Shown here: in pieces, positions 37,864-48,373 of the stretch
How the letters are laid out: every line of letters starts with the position of its first letter
How positions within the stretch are numbered: position 1 is the stretch's first letter
From: Paraglaciecola algarum
GTDB lineage: Bacteria > Pseudomonadota > Gammaproteobacteria > Enterobacterales > Alteromonadaceae
DNA: 64,000 nt
Direction: 5' to 3'
NCBI RefSeq assembly: GCF_021532655.1
Contig: NZ_JAKGAS010000008.1
Coordinates: 1-64,000, forward strand
Program-made: the position numbers and the translations under genes
Notes under the pieces: model-generated
Database searches by the model: none
The model's input: the letters and a program-made list of their open reading frames with translations, nothing else
What the model was told of the DNA's origin: nothing

Positions 37864-40266
37864 TTATTTTAAACTTATTTGTCTTTGATAATACATTCCA
37901 GACAATACAAATAACAATATCCATACACTACCGCCACCTGAACCACTATCAGAACTAGGTGGTGTCACTGGCGGTGTAACAACTGGTGGTGGAGTTGGCG
38001 CTGGTGTTTTATCGGTAATGGTTATTGTGTGTGTATCTTGCTCACCTGCAATAGCATTAATCGGTAAGCCTAAGGTCAATATAATAGTTTCACTTTCATT
38101 GGTCACAGTATCGGTTTTAACGTTAATCAGCACTTCACCTTCAGTACCACTTGTAATTACAACCTCGCCATTCACGGCATCATGATCAGCATCAGTAGCT
38201 GTGCCAGACACAGTAAAAGGAATAGTTACTGGATAAATTTGAGCTAGCTCACTTAAGGTCACAGTTACAGTAGCAGTTTGGCCTTCATCCACGGTTTGAT
38301 CTTGACTAAAGTTAACACTAGGTTCACTAGCACTGGGGTCTTGACAATCTTCACCAGGTAAACCATAACAACCTAGTCCAGTAGGACCGAGTTTTCTCTC
38401 CCAAGTTATACCCGCCACCCAATTAGCATTATCACCGCCTATTTCGTAGGCTCCCGCATCAGGGCTAGCGTCAGTTACATCTGTGGTGATATCGTCAATT
38501 TCGCGACCTGCATCAACAGGCTCTGTGCCCGCTCTTAATCTAAAATCTCCGCTTTCGGCATCAACAAAGGTGCCTGAAGTTGGGCTGACTGTTACATTAT
38601 TTTGTTTATCAGATTGAGGCTCCCAAGCTGAATTATCTGCTAAGTTATTCCAAACATTTACATTAGAAAAAGCTGTGCCTTCTTTATGCCACGCCCCCAT
38701 AACACCACTAGAATTGAGCATAGTATTGTTATAGATGTTTAAGTCTTTGCCATTCCAGTTAATTTGAATACTGCTCCATTCAGTGTTCCAAATCACGTTA
38801 TGGTGCACCGTAAATCCTTGGGCATCATTGTCTAAATAAATGCCTGCCGCTTTGCTTTTATCACCACTTGAATAGGCATCATGCAACCAATTATGATGAA
38901 TTTCAGTGTTACTAGGCCCGCCCACTGTATAAAACAAGCCACAATCATCTGCGATTAAATTGCTTCGTGAGATATCGTTATAGGCGTACTCTGCATTATC
39001 GTTAAAGCCTTGGATAGCGTCACGGCCACCACGAGAAATGGTATTATTTAACACCTTAGTATTGTTGCCGCCCCGAGCATTAATGATTGCATCATAGTTA
39101 CCCAAGTAATTAAAATCGTGAATGTAAGAATCTAGAATTTGCGTGTTTTCACCTGAATCGTATATGCCCGTACCAGAACCAAAACCAATCTCACTTTTTT
39201 CAATGATATTGTTTTTAGTGTTAAATTGATTCCAATCACTGCGAATATTGATACTTTGATTACCAGAAGCAAAACCAGAAACCACCCCCAAAGTATAGTT
39301 TCCATACAAACTGGTTACGCCATAAATATGGTTGTTAGAGGCCCCACCGGTTATTTCAATTGAACCACCAAACACAGCTAGATTTTTAATATGAATATAG
39401 TTGCGAGAAGCTAAATCGATAGTTTTGGTGCGTTTACGCATACTCACTTGATTTTCTGTCGGCATCACACCTTTGGGTAACTGCACATATAATTTTTTTG
39501 TGTCGGGATCAAAGTACCATTCATTTTGGTAATCTAGTACTTCCTTAATACCTTGCAGAAAAAAATCACCTTTGTCAGCAGGTGCATGGAAGGTGCGGAT
39601 CCATGCAGGATTTTTATCTAGTTCGAAAGTTACTTGGGTATCAGTATTGCTAGTGATAAATGCTCGCCATGTTGTCCAACCTGAGCCAGGTTTATCGCCA
39701 TAAAAATATATCGAGCCACCTTTAGACCAATCACCTTCAGGAATGCCTTCTGCATAATCCAAAAAGGCGTTATTGGCTACATCACTGCCACTGCCTCCGG
39801 TATTGCGCAAAGAATTTTGGGTGAAAGGGTCACCGTCGGTATTGTCAGGCCAACGAGCCAAATCCATGGCTACGTCATTTTGCATCACAAAATTTTGTTG
39901 TCCTAAATCCCAATCAACTTGAGTGACGTAAATATCACCCACATCATGTTGCCAATTATTTAGGGATTGCATGGCACTAATTATGACTTTTTCGCCCTCA
40001 TATGATTGGAATATAATAGGTTCCCCTTCCAAACCGGAATTTACTGGCGACAACACCTCCTCATATACACCACCACCAATATAAACAGTATCTCCAGCTC
40101 GAGCGTGTTCAGCGGCTTTAGTTATTGTTAGGTAAGGGCTGGAAAGGCTGCCATCAGAATTATCATCACCTGTTTTAGCTACATATATATCTATTGCACT
40201 GACTGTATTAGCCAACATAAACAATGATAATAAGACACAAATTTGTTGGAAATTTTTTAGCATCAC
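37864..40266 (-). CDS. Secreted right-handed parallel beta-helix protein with Calx-beta domain and GlyGly-CTERM tail
   Basis: The 800-residue product has a signal peptide (1-24), an N-terminal DUF1565-like start (IYVAKTGDDNSDGSLSSPYL), a long beta-helix region (about 290-560), a Calx-beta domain (about 650-754), a Pro/Thr linker and a GlyGly-CTERM tail (SDSGSGGGS about 772-780, hydrophobic segment, basic end). Such proteins are often polysaccharide lyases or hydrolases, and the tail is cut by rhombosortase for surface release. No catalytic residues could be assigned, so activity on a polysaccharide is inference. It precedes the peroxidase gene. Confidence 0.8.
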   Translation of the reverse strand: MMLKNFQQICVLLSLFMLANTVSAIDIYVAKTGDDNSDGSLSSPYLTITKAAEHARAGDTVYIGGGVYEEVLSPVNSGLEGEPIIFQSYEGEKVIISAMQSLNNWQHDVGDIYVTQVDWDLGQQNFVMQNDVAMDLARWPDNTDGDPFTQNSLRNTGGSGSDVANNAFLDYAEGIPEGDWSKGGSIYFYGDKPGSGWTTWRAFITSNTDTQVTFELDKNPAWIRTFHAPADKGDFFLQGIKEVLDYQNEWYFDPDTKKLYVQLPKGVMPTENQVSMRKRTKTIDLASRNYIHIKNLAVFGGSIEITGGASNNHIYGVTSLYGNYTLGVVSGFASGNQSINIRSDWNQFNTKNNIIEKSEIGFGSGTGIYDSGENTQILDSYIHDFNYLGNYDAIINARGGNNTKVLNNTISRGGRDAIQGFNDNAEYAYNDISRSNLIADDCGLFYTVGGPSNTEIHHNWLHDAYSSGDKSKAAGIYLDNDAQGFTVHHNVIWNTEWSSIQINWNGKDLNIYNNTMLNSSGVMGAWHKEGTAFSNVNVWNNLADNSAWEPQSDKQNNVTVSPTSGTFVDAESGDFRLRAGTEPVDAGREIDDITTDVTDASPDAGAYEIGGDNANWVAGITWERKLGPTGLGCYGLPGEDCQDPSASEPSVNFSQDQTVDEGQTATVTVTLSELAQIYPVTIPFTVSGTATDADHDAVNGEVVITSGTEGEVLINVKTDTVTNESETIILTLGLPINAIAGEQDTHTITITDKTPAPTPPPVVTPPVTPPSSDSGSGGGSVWILLFVLSGMYYQRQISLK

Positions 40267-40315
40267 CCTCTATACCCTCAGAATTATTAACACAACAAAC
40301 AAAATATTAACATTA

Positions 40316-40331
40316 TTTATTTATAAATAAA
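40316..40331. promoter_or_regulatory. 16-bp AT palindrome in a divergent promoter region
   Basis: TTTATTTATAAATAAA is a perfect palindrome between the divergent beta-helix gene and the solute-binding-like gene. It could be an operator or only part of an AT-rich promoter; no regulator can be named. Confidence 0.3.
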
Positions 40332-40426
40332 CAATATTATATACGAAATTAGGAGATTTTATCCTTAATTGACATACATTTAGTTTTTGGTTATACATAA
40401 ATGATGATTAATATGAGTATCTTTAC

Positions 40427-41314
40427 ATGTTGAAATTGTTATCAATTAGATGCTTATTGTTTTTGATGTTTTGTTTTCCACTTCAATGTTTACCTTATGA
40501 AAATAAAGTAATACATATAGGTATCGTTATTCCTGAATATGTTCTAGTGGACTTTTCCAAATGGACCAAAAGCAAGTCATGCTGGCTAGTAAATGAGTTT
40601 GACGCTAAACCAGAAAATAGGGCCGCAGTAGAATTAATAATACTATGTAAAGCACTGAATTTAGGCGGACTAAACTTTGAGTTTAATGTACTAAAATCCG
40701 TTGACTACAATGAAAGTAAATTATTTGTTCAACAAAAGAAGGCTTATATCCAAGGAGAAAGTGTCTGGAAAGATCAAGCTAATACCGAACTTTTTCACAT
40801 ATCTCCTGCCATTCTACGAAAAGGCGAATTTAGCAAAGGTATTTATACCTTACAGGGCCATCCAATGCTAAAGACAGTCAAAAACCTTCAAAGCCTTCAG
40901 CGATATAGAGGCATTACAGTCCCAGCTTGGGAGCAAGACTGGTATATGCTTCGCCAGATCACTAAAAACTTACTCACAGCAAAAAGCCAATTCGAAATTT
41001 ACGATAGAATTAAAAAAGGTCGGGCTGATTTTACTCTAGGTGAATTTAGTAGTGAACTAACTATGGTTTTTGGAAAAATGTATTTATACCCTGTCCCTGA
41101 TATCAAAATTATCATTGCTCAAAGTAGACATTTCGCAGTCAGAAAAGGTATGCCTCACAGTACAGAAATATTCGAAGCATTAAGCTTAGGTATAGCAAAA
41201 ATGCGTAGTACAAAAATGATAGTGGATTTATTTAACAGAGCCGGCATTATAAATTCAACAACCGATCATTGGAAAATAATTACTACAGATTTAGACACTA
41301 CTGATCAACCATAA
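40427..41314 (+). CDS. Periplasmic solute-binding-like protein
   Basis: The 295-residue product has a signal peptide (about 1-21) and IHIGIVIPEYV at the mature start. Its layout (two-lobed, with ITVPAWEQDWYMLRQITKN and GRADFTLGEFSSEL) fits the type 2 periplasmic binding fold, often called a substrate-binding domain, in sensor or transport systems. There are no permease or ATPase genes next to it, so it is an orphan. It is divergent from the beta-helix/peroxidase pair. Ligand unknown. Confidence 0.6.
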   Translation: MLKLLSIRCLLFLMFCFPLQCLPYENKVIHIGIVIPEYVLVDFSKWTKSKSCWLVNEFDAKPENRAAVELIILCKALNLGGLNFEFNVLKSVDYNESKLFVQQKKAYIQGESVWKDQANTELFHISPAILRKGEFSKGIYTLQGHPMLKTVKNLQSLQRYRGITVPAWEQDWYMLRQITKNLLTAKSQFEIYDRIKKGRADFTLGEFSSELTMVFGKMYLYPVPDIKIIIAQSRHFAVRKGMPHSTEIFEALSLGIAKMRSTKMIVDLFNRAGIINSTTDHWKIITTDLDTTDQP

Positions 41315-41338
41315 AAAAAGCCGCTATTGAGCGGCTTA
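41312..41338 (-). terminator. Terminator of the zwf-eda operon
   Basis: AAGCCGCT (41318-41325), loop ATTG, AGCGGCTT (41330-41337). On the minus strand the stem is followed by seven T, so it ends the eda side; it may also act on the convergent plus-strand gene. Confidence 0.85.
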
Positions 41339-41363
41339 TTAAAGAAAGATAATAGATTAAGTC

Positions 41364-42005
41364 CTATTTAACTCCAGCGATAGCTTGCTTAGCTAGCTCA
41401 GTGATTTTATCCCAATCACCATTTGCCATAGCTTCTTCAGGTGCCAACCAAGAACCACCACAACATTTTACATTAGGTAATGCTAAGTAATCGTTATAGT
41501 TGCTCGGGCTAATGCCACCTGTTGGACAGAAAGTAATTTCTGGGCAAGGTCCACCAATCGCTTTAAGGGCTTTAACGCCACCAGACGCCTCTGCAGGGAA
41601 AAACTTAAGGTGTGTATAACCTAGATCTTTAGCCGTCATCAATTCTGAAATAGATGACACGCCAGGAATAAGTGCAATACTTCCTTCGTTACCCGCTTTT
41701 AACAAGTCTGTGGTTAATCCAGGGCTTATTGCAAACTTGGCACCAGCATCAATCACTTGTTGCAATTGTTCTTTGTTTGTCACTGTACCTGCACCAATAA
41801 TAGCTTCTGGGACTTCATCAGCAATTTTTTTAATTACCTCTAAGGCAGCGTCTGTTCTTAAAGTCACTTCTAAAACTTTAATACCACCGGCAATAAGTGC
41901 TTTTGCTAACGGAACAGCGTATGCAACGTCTTTTATTACCAATACTGGTACAACAGGCCCAGCACTAAATATTTCTTCTGACGTCATTTTCCAATTTTTT
42001 GACAT
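41364..42005 (-). CDS. eda: 2-dehydro-3-deoxy-phosphogluconate (KDPG) aldolase
   Basis: Eda cleaves KDPG to pyruvate and glyceraldehyde-3-phosphate, the last step of the Entner-Doudoroff route. The 213-residue product has the catalytic Glu46 (KVLEVTLR), Schiff-base Lys134 (HLKFFPAE) and phosphate-binding GGISPSNY. It is the last gene of zwf-pgl-edd-glk-eda, 5 bp after glk, and is followed by a terminator. Confidence 0.97.
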   Translation of the reverse strand: MSKNWKMTSEEIFSAGPVVPVLVIKDVAYAVPLAKALIAGGIKVLEVTLRTDAALEVIKKIADEVPEAIIGAGTVTNKEQLQQVIDAGAKFAISPGLTTDLLKAGNEGSIALIPGVSSISELMTAKDLGYTHLKFFPAEASGGVKALKAIGGPCPEITFCPTGGISPSNYNDYLALPNVKCCGGSWLAPEEAMANGDWDKITELAKQAIAGVK

Positions 42006-42010
42006 TGAAC

Positions 42011-42964
42011 TTAACCTTTACAATTTTGATTTAAATAGGCCATAGCACCAATCAAACCATGATCGGGCTCGGTGATAATGAAAGTCGGAATGCCGGCCAC
42101 GTAGTCTCTAAATCGACCTTTAGCTTCAAAACGCTCCCGAAAATCACTTTCTCGAATAAAATCGGTGAAACGGGGGGCAATGCCACCACCAATATATACG
42201 CCACCACGCGTTCCCAAATTAAGGGCAAGATTGCCAGCAAAGCTACCCAAAACCTTGCTGAATTGGGCTAAGGTAGCAACACACAAGTCACAACTACCAT
42301 TTAGCGCCGATTCGGTAATATCAGCGGCATCGACTAAAGGTGCAGCTGCACCTTTAAATTCAGCAATTGCTTGATAAATATGAACAATTCCTCGACCAGA
42401 CATGACTTCTTCAGCTGATGCATGGCCAAACTTATTGGTTAAAAATTGCAAGATTGCGATATCTATTTCATCTACCGCAGCAAAATCAACATGACCACCT
42501 TCACCATCTAGAGCTAACCAACCATCAGCATTTGGGGTTAAATGTTTAACCCCCAAACCTGTACCTGGGCCAAATACTGCTATATTTTCACCAGCGATAC
42601 TTTTACCAGGACCAATTTGTACTTTTTGATGATCGTCTAACACAGTAACGGCATAGGCTACAGCGGTAAAATCATTAATCACGCCCAACCATGTTAAACC
42701 TAACTCTGCTTGCAATTCATTAATCGAAAACTGCCAGCTGTTATTGGTCATAGTGATAGCATCACTTGTCACAGGACAAGCTACGCCTAGACAACCAGCA
42801 GTAAACTTAACCTGAGGAAATTCGTCAAAGTAAACTTTGATAACTTCCGTGATAGTAGCGTAATCACTACATAAATATTTTTTAATATGACTTAACTGGC
42901 CGTTTTCGATTTGCGCTAATCGAATATTAGTACCACCAACGTCGGCAACAAATTGAGCTGACAT
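42011..42964 (-). CDS. glk: Glucokinase
   Basis: Glk phosphorylates glucose with ATP. The ATG at 42964 ([20 protein letters not shown], 317 residues) has AGGATTAAG upstream; the frame is open 16 codons into the end of edd, which is less likely. The ATP-binding DVGGTN and [12 protein letters not shown] motifs and IGGGIAPRF mark the bacterial glucokinase family. It sits 4 bp after edd. Confidence 0.94.
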   Translation of the reverse strand: MSAQFVADVGGTNIRLAQIENGQLSHIKKYLCSDYATITEVIKVYFDEFPQVKFTAGCLGVACPVTSDAITMTNNSWQFSINELQAELGLTWLGVINDFTAVAYAVTVLDDHQKVQIGPGKSIAGENIAVFGPGTGLGVKHLTPNADGWLALDGEGGHVDFAAVDEIDIAILQFLTNKFGHASAEEVMSGRGIVHIYQAIAEFKGAAAPLVDAADITESALNGSCDLCVATLAQFSKVLGSFAGNLALNLGTRGGVYIGGGIAPRFTDFIRESDFRERFEAKGRFRDYVAGIPTFIITEPDHGLIGAMAYLNQNCKG

Positions 42965-42968
42965 AAAC

Positions 42969-44789
42969 TTAATCCTGACCAAAAAACAATGAACAAGCGC
43001 CTTCTTCGGCACCTGTTAGGGTTGTACGTAAACCTGCGAACATTTCACGTCCCATACCTATTTGGTGTGACGTTACATCAACCACTTTGGTTTCACGTTG
43101 AGCTAGTTCTTCTTCACTAACTAATGCAGACATAACACCCGTTTCAGTATCTAATTCAACAAGATCACCGGTTTGGATCTTAGCTAAAATACCGCCTTTG
43201 ATGGCTTCAGGTGTCACATGGATAGCAGCAGGTACTTTACCTGAAGCCCCTGACATACGACCATCAGTGACTAATGCCACTTTAAAACCGCGGTCTTGAA
43301 GCACAGCTAAAGGTGGTGTCAAACTATGTAATTCAGGCATACCAACCGCACTAGGCCCTTGGAAGCGAACAACGACAACACAATCTTTATCTAACTCACC
43401 TGCTTTAAAAGCAGCGTGTAATTCAAATTGATCTTCAAACACCACTGCTGGCGCTTTAATTTTACAATGAGGGCTTTTTAACGCTGATGTTTTCATCACC
43501 GCTCGACCTAAGTTACCGGACAATACAGATAATCCGCCATCTACTTTGAATGGCGTTTTAACACTAGCCACGACTTCTTTATCAAAACTTTCGGTTGGAC
43601 CATCACGCCATACTAATTCACCATTTTCCAATACAGGCTCTTTAGTGTATTGGTCTAAACCTTGGCCACAAATAGTCATAACATCATTATGTAATAAACC
43701 GCCGTCTAATAACTCTTTAAACAACAAGGCCATGCCACCCGCTGCTGTAAAGTGATTAATATCTGCAGAACCATTTGGATAGATACGGGTTAATAAAGGT
43801 ACAGCGCTAGAAATATCAGCAAAGTCATCCCAATTAATGATGTAACCAGCAGCTTTTGCTACAGCCACTAAATGCATAGTGTGATTGGTAGATCCGCCTG
43901 TCGCTAACAAGGCAACTAAACCATTCACGATAGACTTTGCATCAACGATATGTCCAATTGGACGATACTCAGTGCCTAAGTCTGTAATGCGAGTTATTTG
44001 ACGACCAGCGGCATCAGTTAGGGCATCACGTAACGGGGTGCCTGGATTAACAAAAGAAGAGCCGGGCAAGTGTAAACCCATCATTTCTACCACTAGCTGA
44101 TTACTATTTGCTGTACCGTAAAAAGTACAAGTACCGGCAGAATGGTAAGACTTAGATTCAGCATCTAATAATTCTGCACGGCCAACTTTACCTTCGGCAT
44201 ATAATTGACGAACACGGGCTTTTTCTTTATTTGGAATACCTGATGGCATTGGACCAGCAGGCACAAAAATAGTCGGTAAATGTCCAAAACTTAAGGCTCC
44301 CATTAATAATCCTGGGACAATTTTGTCGCATATACCTAACATTAATGTGCCGTCAAACATATTATGGGACAAACCAATAGCCGCTGACATAGCAATCACG
44401 TCACGGCTCATAAGGCTTAAATCCATACCTGGTGTGCCTTGAGTTACTCCATCGCACATGGCTGGAACACCACCAGCATATTGGGCAATACTACCCACTT
44501 CATTAATTATTTTTTTTAGTTTAGCAGGGTATTCATCATACGGTTGATGCGCAGATAACATATCGTTGTACGAAGAGACTATGGCAATATTGGCCTTGGT
44601 TAAGCTAGTTAAATCAGCTTTTTCTTCACCACTACATGCGGCAAATCCATGGGCTAAGTTACCACAAGACAACACACCTCGATGTGGCCCTTGTTTACGA
44701 GCCGCTTCAATTTTATCTAAATAAGCTTTACGCGTATGCTGGCTGCGCTCAATAATTCGCTGAGTAACTTCTTGTATTAGTGTATTCAA
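42969..44789 (-). CDS. edd: Phosphogluconate dehydratase
   Basis: Edd dehydrates 6-phosphogluconate to KDPG and carries an iron-sulphur cluster. The 606-residue IlvD/Edd product has [20 protein letters not shown] (about 110-130), [15 protein letters not shown] and the C-terminal [22 protein letters not shown]. It lies between pgl and glk. Standard length. Confidence 0.97.
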   Translation of the reverse strand: MNTLIQEVTQRIIERSQHTRKAYLDKIEAARKQGPHRGVLSCGNLAHGFAACSGEEKADLTSLTKANIAIVSSYNDMLSAHQPYDEYPAKLKKIINEVGSIAQYAGGVPAMCDGVTQGTPGMDLSLMSRDVIAMSAAIGLSHNMFDGTLMLGICDKIVPGLLMGALSFGHLPTIFVPAGPMPSGIPNKEKARVRQLYAEGKVGRAELLDAESKSYHSAGTCTFYGTANSNQLVVEMMGLHLPGSSFVNPGTPLRDALTDAAGRQITRITDLGTEYRPIGHIVDAKSIVNGLVALLATGGSTNHTMHLVAVAKAAGYIINWDDFADISSAVPLLTRIYPNGSADINHFTAAGGMALLFKELLDGGLLHNDVMTICGQGLDQYTKEPVLENGELVWRDGPTESFDKEVVASVKTPFKVDGGLSVLSGNLGRAVMKTSALKSPHCKIKAPAVVFEDQFELHAAFKAGELDKDCVVVVRFQGPSAVGMPELHSLTPPLAVLQDRGFKVALVTDGRMSGASGKVPAAIHVTPEAIKGGILAKIQTGDLVELDTETGVMSALVSEEELAQRETKVVDVTSHQIGMGREMFAGLRTTLTGAEEGACSLFFGQD

Positions 44790-44809
44790 AGTCTTTTCCT
44801 ACATGTTAA

Positions 44810-45502
44810 TTATGGTGCCCACATTAATTTGACTTCAGCTTGATTAATAACTGCTCGAATAGGCATAGCCATCTCATCATCATCTGACAGCACAGTTTCT
44901 AATACCTGCTTTTTATTATCGCCAGTAAGGTGTAGATAGATCTGCTTACTATTCAGTAATGCAGGCAAGGTTAATGACATTCTTTGATTAGGAGCGGTTG
45001 TAGGTTGTACCGCAATATATGCGTTACCCGATTCTAAATCTAAGCCTGCCGAAATTTGTTCTGAGCATGGAAATAAAGACGCAGTATGTCCGTCTTCACC
45101 CATGCCTAAAATCACCACATCAAATGGGGTGTGCATATTCTGCAAATTAGCCGTACATTCTTGCACTGCATCTTCTGCATTTGCATGCTGGGTCTTCAAA
45201 GGGAAAAAATTAGCACTAGCTGCATTATTCACTAATAACTTTGCGCGTAACATTTTTTCGTTAGATGCATCATTTGAATTATCGACCCAACGTTCGTCCG
45301 CCAAACTAATGTCAACTTTATCCCATTCTAGGTTAGCTTTAGATAAAGCATCAAAAAGTTCAGCTGGAGTACGGCCGCCAGATACCACTAAACTGGCACG
45401 GCCATTTTCTTCAATTCCTGTTCTTAATAACCTAGCAATATTATTAGCAAACGAGCGATTCAGTTGTTTTGTTGAAATAAATTTTTGTTGCATTAATGCC
45501 AT
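44810..45502 (-). CDS. pgl: 6-phosphogluconolactonase, DevB type
   Basis: Pgl hydrolyses 6-phosphogluconolactone made by Zwf. The 230-residue SOL/DevB product has VSGGRTPAELFDALSKA, LADERWVDNSNDASN and LGMGEDGHTASLFP. Its start overlaps the zwf stop by one base (TAATG), so the two are coupled. Confidence 0.95.
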   Translation of the reverse strand: MALMQQKFISTKQLNRSFANNIARLLRTGIEENGRASLVVSGGRTPAELFDALSKANLEWDKVDISLADERWVDNSNDASNEKMLRAKLLVNNAASANFFPLKTQHANAEDAVQECTANLQNMHTPFDVVILGMGEDGHTASLFPCSEQISAGLDLESGNAYIAVQPTTAPNQRMSLTLPALLNSKQIYLHLTGDNKKQVLETVLSDDDEMAMPIRAVINQAEVKLMWAP

Positions 45503-46992
45503 TATTTTTTTCCTGCGCGACTTTCATACCAAGCTCTATCTTCACGTGCTAATAAAGCAATTGAAGAAACGGGTCCCCATGTACCGGCTTGATACGGCTC
45601 AGGTTCTTCATTACTTTGTTCCCAAGCTTCTTTGATGCCATCAACCCACTCCCATGCCGCTTCGACTTCGTCTCGGCGTACAAACAAAGATTGATTACCC
45701 ATCATCACTTCAAGGATTAACTTTTCATATGCATCAGCAATACGTTCGTCTTTAAAGGTTTCAGAGAAACTCAAGTTCAATTTAGATTTTTGTAAATCCA
45801 TATGACCACTGCTAGTTAAACCTGGCACTTTATTCATTACGGTTACTTCAACGCCTTCATCAGGCTGCAAACGAATAGTCAGTTTATTGGGTGGTAACTG
45901 CGGGAAACTGTCTTTAAACAAGTTATGTGGTTGACGTTTAAAGAATATGTTCACTTCACTGGTTTTGTTAGGTAAACGCTTACCAGTACGTAAGTAAAAA
46001 GGTACACCAGCCCAGCGCCAGTTATCTAATTCCACTTTTAAAGCAATAAAGGTTTCTGTTTTACTTTCTTCATTGGCATCGGGCTCTTCTAAATAACCTG
46101 GTACTTCTTGTCCTTTGATAAATCCGTCTACATATTGTCCACGAACCGTATTTTGACGCACATTAGACGCATCAATAGGACGCAAAGCCTTTAACACTTT
46201 TAGTTTTTCATTACGGATATTAGTGGCGTCTAAGGTAGCCGGTGGCTCCATAGCGATTAGGGTCAATATTTGTAACAAGTGGTTTTGCACCATGTCACGC
46301 ATTTGTCCTGCTTCATCAAAGTAGCCCCAACGGCCTTCGATGCCAACTGATTCAGCCACACTGATTTGTACGTGATCAATACAGTTATGATCCCAGTTAG
46401 TAGCAAATATTGAGTTAGCAAAACGTAATGCCACTAAGTTCAAAACGGTTTCTTTACCGAGGTAGTGGTCTATACGATAAATTTGTCTTTCTTCAAAAAA
46501 CTCCGCCACTTGGTCATTAATGACTTTAGAAGACGCTAGATCATGACCAATTGGCTTTTCAAGCACCACTCGCATAGATTTATCGATGATTTTCGCAGCT
46601 TTTAAACCTCGACAAATATCACCAAAAATAGAAGGTGGCGTAGCAAAGTAACATACCATAGTGCGTTTATGGTCGACATGTGTCTTGAAAGCTTTGTAAC
46701 TGGCTTCATTTTTCATGTCTACACAAACATAAGTTAAGCGAGCTTCAAATCTGGCCCATGTTTCAGTACATAACTCTTCACCGGAAAATTTTTCAACATT
46801 CTCTTTTACAATAGCTAAATACTCTTCTTGGCTATACTCTTGACGAGCCACACCAATAATTTTGGTTTCGGCATGGAGTAAATCAGCTTTCTCAAGTTGA
46901 TATAACGAAGGTAAAAGTTTACGTCTTGCTAAGTCACCTTTAGTGCCAAACAACACAAAATCACAAGGTTCAAATGAGTTTTCCAAAACCAT
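45502..46992 (-). CDS. zwf: Glucose-6-phosphate 1-dehydrogenase
   Basis: Zwf oxidises glucose-6-phosphate with NADP. The 496-residue product has the dinucleotide motif GTKGDLARRKLLPSLY, the catalytic RIDHYLGKE (about 175-183) and RWAGVPFYLRTGKRL. It is the first gene of the operon zwf-pgl-edd-glk-eda. A HexR-like box lies about 100 bp upstream. Confidence 0.98.
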   Translation of the reverse strand: MVLENSFEPCDFVLFGTKGDLARRKLLPSLYQLEKADLLHAETKIIGVARQEYSQEEYLAIVKENVEKFSGEELCTETWARFEARLTYVCVDMKNEASYKAFKTHVDHKRTMVCYFATPPSIFGDICRGLKAAKIIDKSMRVVLEKPIGHDLASSKVINDQVAEFFEERQIYRIDHYLGKETVLNLVALRFANSIFATNWDHNCIDHVQISVAESVGIEGRWGYFDEAGQMRDMVQNHLLQILTLIAMEPPATLDATNIRNEKLKVLKALRPIDASNVRQNTVRGQYVDGFIKGQEVPGYLEEPDANEESKTETFIALKVELDNWRWAGVPFYLRTGKRLPNKTSEVNIFFKRQPHNLFKDSFPQLPPNKLTIRLQPDEGVEVTVMNKVPGLTSSGHMDLQKSKLNLSFSETFKDERIADAYEKLILEVMMGNQSLFVRRDEVEAAWEWVDGIKEAWEQSNEEPEPYQAGTWGPVSSIALLAREDRAWYESRAGKK

Positions 46993-47093
46993 CTTATTTG
47001 CCTACTCTCTAAATTTTAAATTTAATTGTCTGCGCTAATTGCAAATATAGTTACAGATTAGGGCAGCATTATGTTGTCAAATTTACCACAAAA

Positions 47094-47108
47094 TGTAGTA
47101 AATTTACA
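47094..47108. promoter_or_regulatory. HexR-like operator between zwf and hexR
   Basis: TGTAGTAAATTTACA matches the HexR consensus TGTARTWWWAYTACA at 14 of 15 positions. It lies in the divergent region and could control both zwf and hexR. Confidence 0.75.
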
Positions 47109-47274
47109 ACGTATCACATTTTATTAACCTAAATTCTTACCTTTAAAGCCGTTTCAAGCGGATTTTAGAAAGGATTTTTGTCAAAAAATTACATCTTTAG
47201 TACCCTAATGGTTACTGACAATGTTAATGTATCTTCTTAGATTGCCCAATTATAATGAAGTTTTTAGTGTACGT

Positions 47275-48120
47275 ATGAATATTCTAGAAAAAATAACGCA
47301 ACATGACGCCGCTTTTAGTAAGTCAGAACGTAAAGTTGCAGAAGTAATATTGCATAACCCACAATCTGCGATACACAGCAGCATAGCTACTTTAGCAAAA
47401 ATGTCTGGTGTGAGCGAGCCAACTGTTAATAGATTTTGTCGACGCTTAGATACTAAAGGTTATCCAGACTTTAAACTACACTTAGCGCAAAGCCTTGCTA
47501 ACGGTACACCCTACGTTAATAGGCATGTTGAAGAGAATGATGGCCCTGAGGAATATACTAAAAAAATATTCGAATCCACTATGGCTTCTTTAGAGGTTGC
47601 TCGCCAATCAGCTGATATTAGTACTATCAATCGAGCAGTAGACCTACTGACTCAAGCTCAAAAAATATCATTTTTTGGCCTTGGCGCTTCTGCTTCAGTT
47701 GCCCACGATGCGCTAAATAAATTTTTTAGATTTAATGTACCTGTGGTTTATTTTGAAGACATACTTATGCAACGCATGAGTTGCATGAATTGCACCGAAG
47801 ATGACGTAGTAGTATTAATTTCCCATACAGGTCGAACAAAAAGCCTAGTTGAAATAGCTCAGATAGCGCGCAGTAATGATGCCACTGTAATGGGTATTAC
47901 CTCTAAAAATAGCCCACTGGCGAAAGAATGTAACTTAGTTTTATCTCTTGAAGTGCCTGAAGATACCGATATGTACATGCCTATGGCCTCAAGAATTGCC
48001 CAGTTAACTTTAATCGATATTTTAGCCACAGGCTTTACTCTCAGGCGAGGTAACAAATTCCGCGAAAATCTAAAACGTGTAAAAGACACATTACGTGGCT
48101 CTCGATATGACAAGTCATAA
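47275..48120 (+). CDS. hexR: Transcriptional regulator HexR
   Basis: HexR is a RpiR-family repressor released from DNA by KDPG in related bacteria. The start is placed at ATG 47275 (MNILEKITQHDAAFSKSERK, 281 residues), as in other HexR; the open frame begins 18 codons earlier. There is an N-terminal helix-turn-helix (SGVSEPTVNRFCRRLDTKGY) and a C-terminal SIS domain (FFGLGASASVAHDA, ISHTGRTKSLVEIA). Divergent from zwf and followed by pykA, two likely targets. Confidence 0.93.
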   Translation: MNILEKITQHDAAFSKSERKVAEVILHNPQSAIHSSIATLAKMSGVSEPTVNRFCRRLDTKGYPDFKLHLAQSLANGTPYVNRHVEENDGPEEYTKKIFESTMASLEVARQSADISTINRAVDLLTQAQKISFFGLGASASVAHDALNKFFRFNVPVVYFEDILMQRMSCMNCTEDDVVVLISHTGRTKSLVEIAQIARSNDATVMGITSKNSPLAKECNLVLSLEVPEDTDMYMPMASRIAQLTLIDILATGFTLRRGNKFRENLKRVKDTLRGSRYDKS

Positions 48121-48203
48121 AGTCGAGTTCTTTATACGGCAAAATTATATAAAACACTAATTACAACACTTAATATTATAAGTATTCACTTTCCGACTAT
48201 TTT

Positions 48204-48218
48204 CGTAATAAAATTACA
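48204..48218. promoter_or_regulatory. HexR-like operator upstream of pykA
   Basis: CGTAATAAAATTACA differs from the consensus TGTARTWWWAYTACA only at the first base. It lies about 155 bp before the pykA start. Confidence 0.7.
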
Positions 48219-48373
48219 TTTTTGTTAATTTATAACTAACTGGTTGGTTAGTTGCGATAAAAAGATTAAACTTACTATAATTACATTAAATTACTTTAAC
48301 TTTAGCTTTACCTTATAAAGAATATTAAAAGTTAAGGTTATCAATACGCCACAACTACAGAGCACCAAAAACT

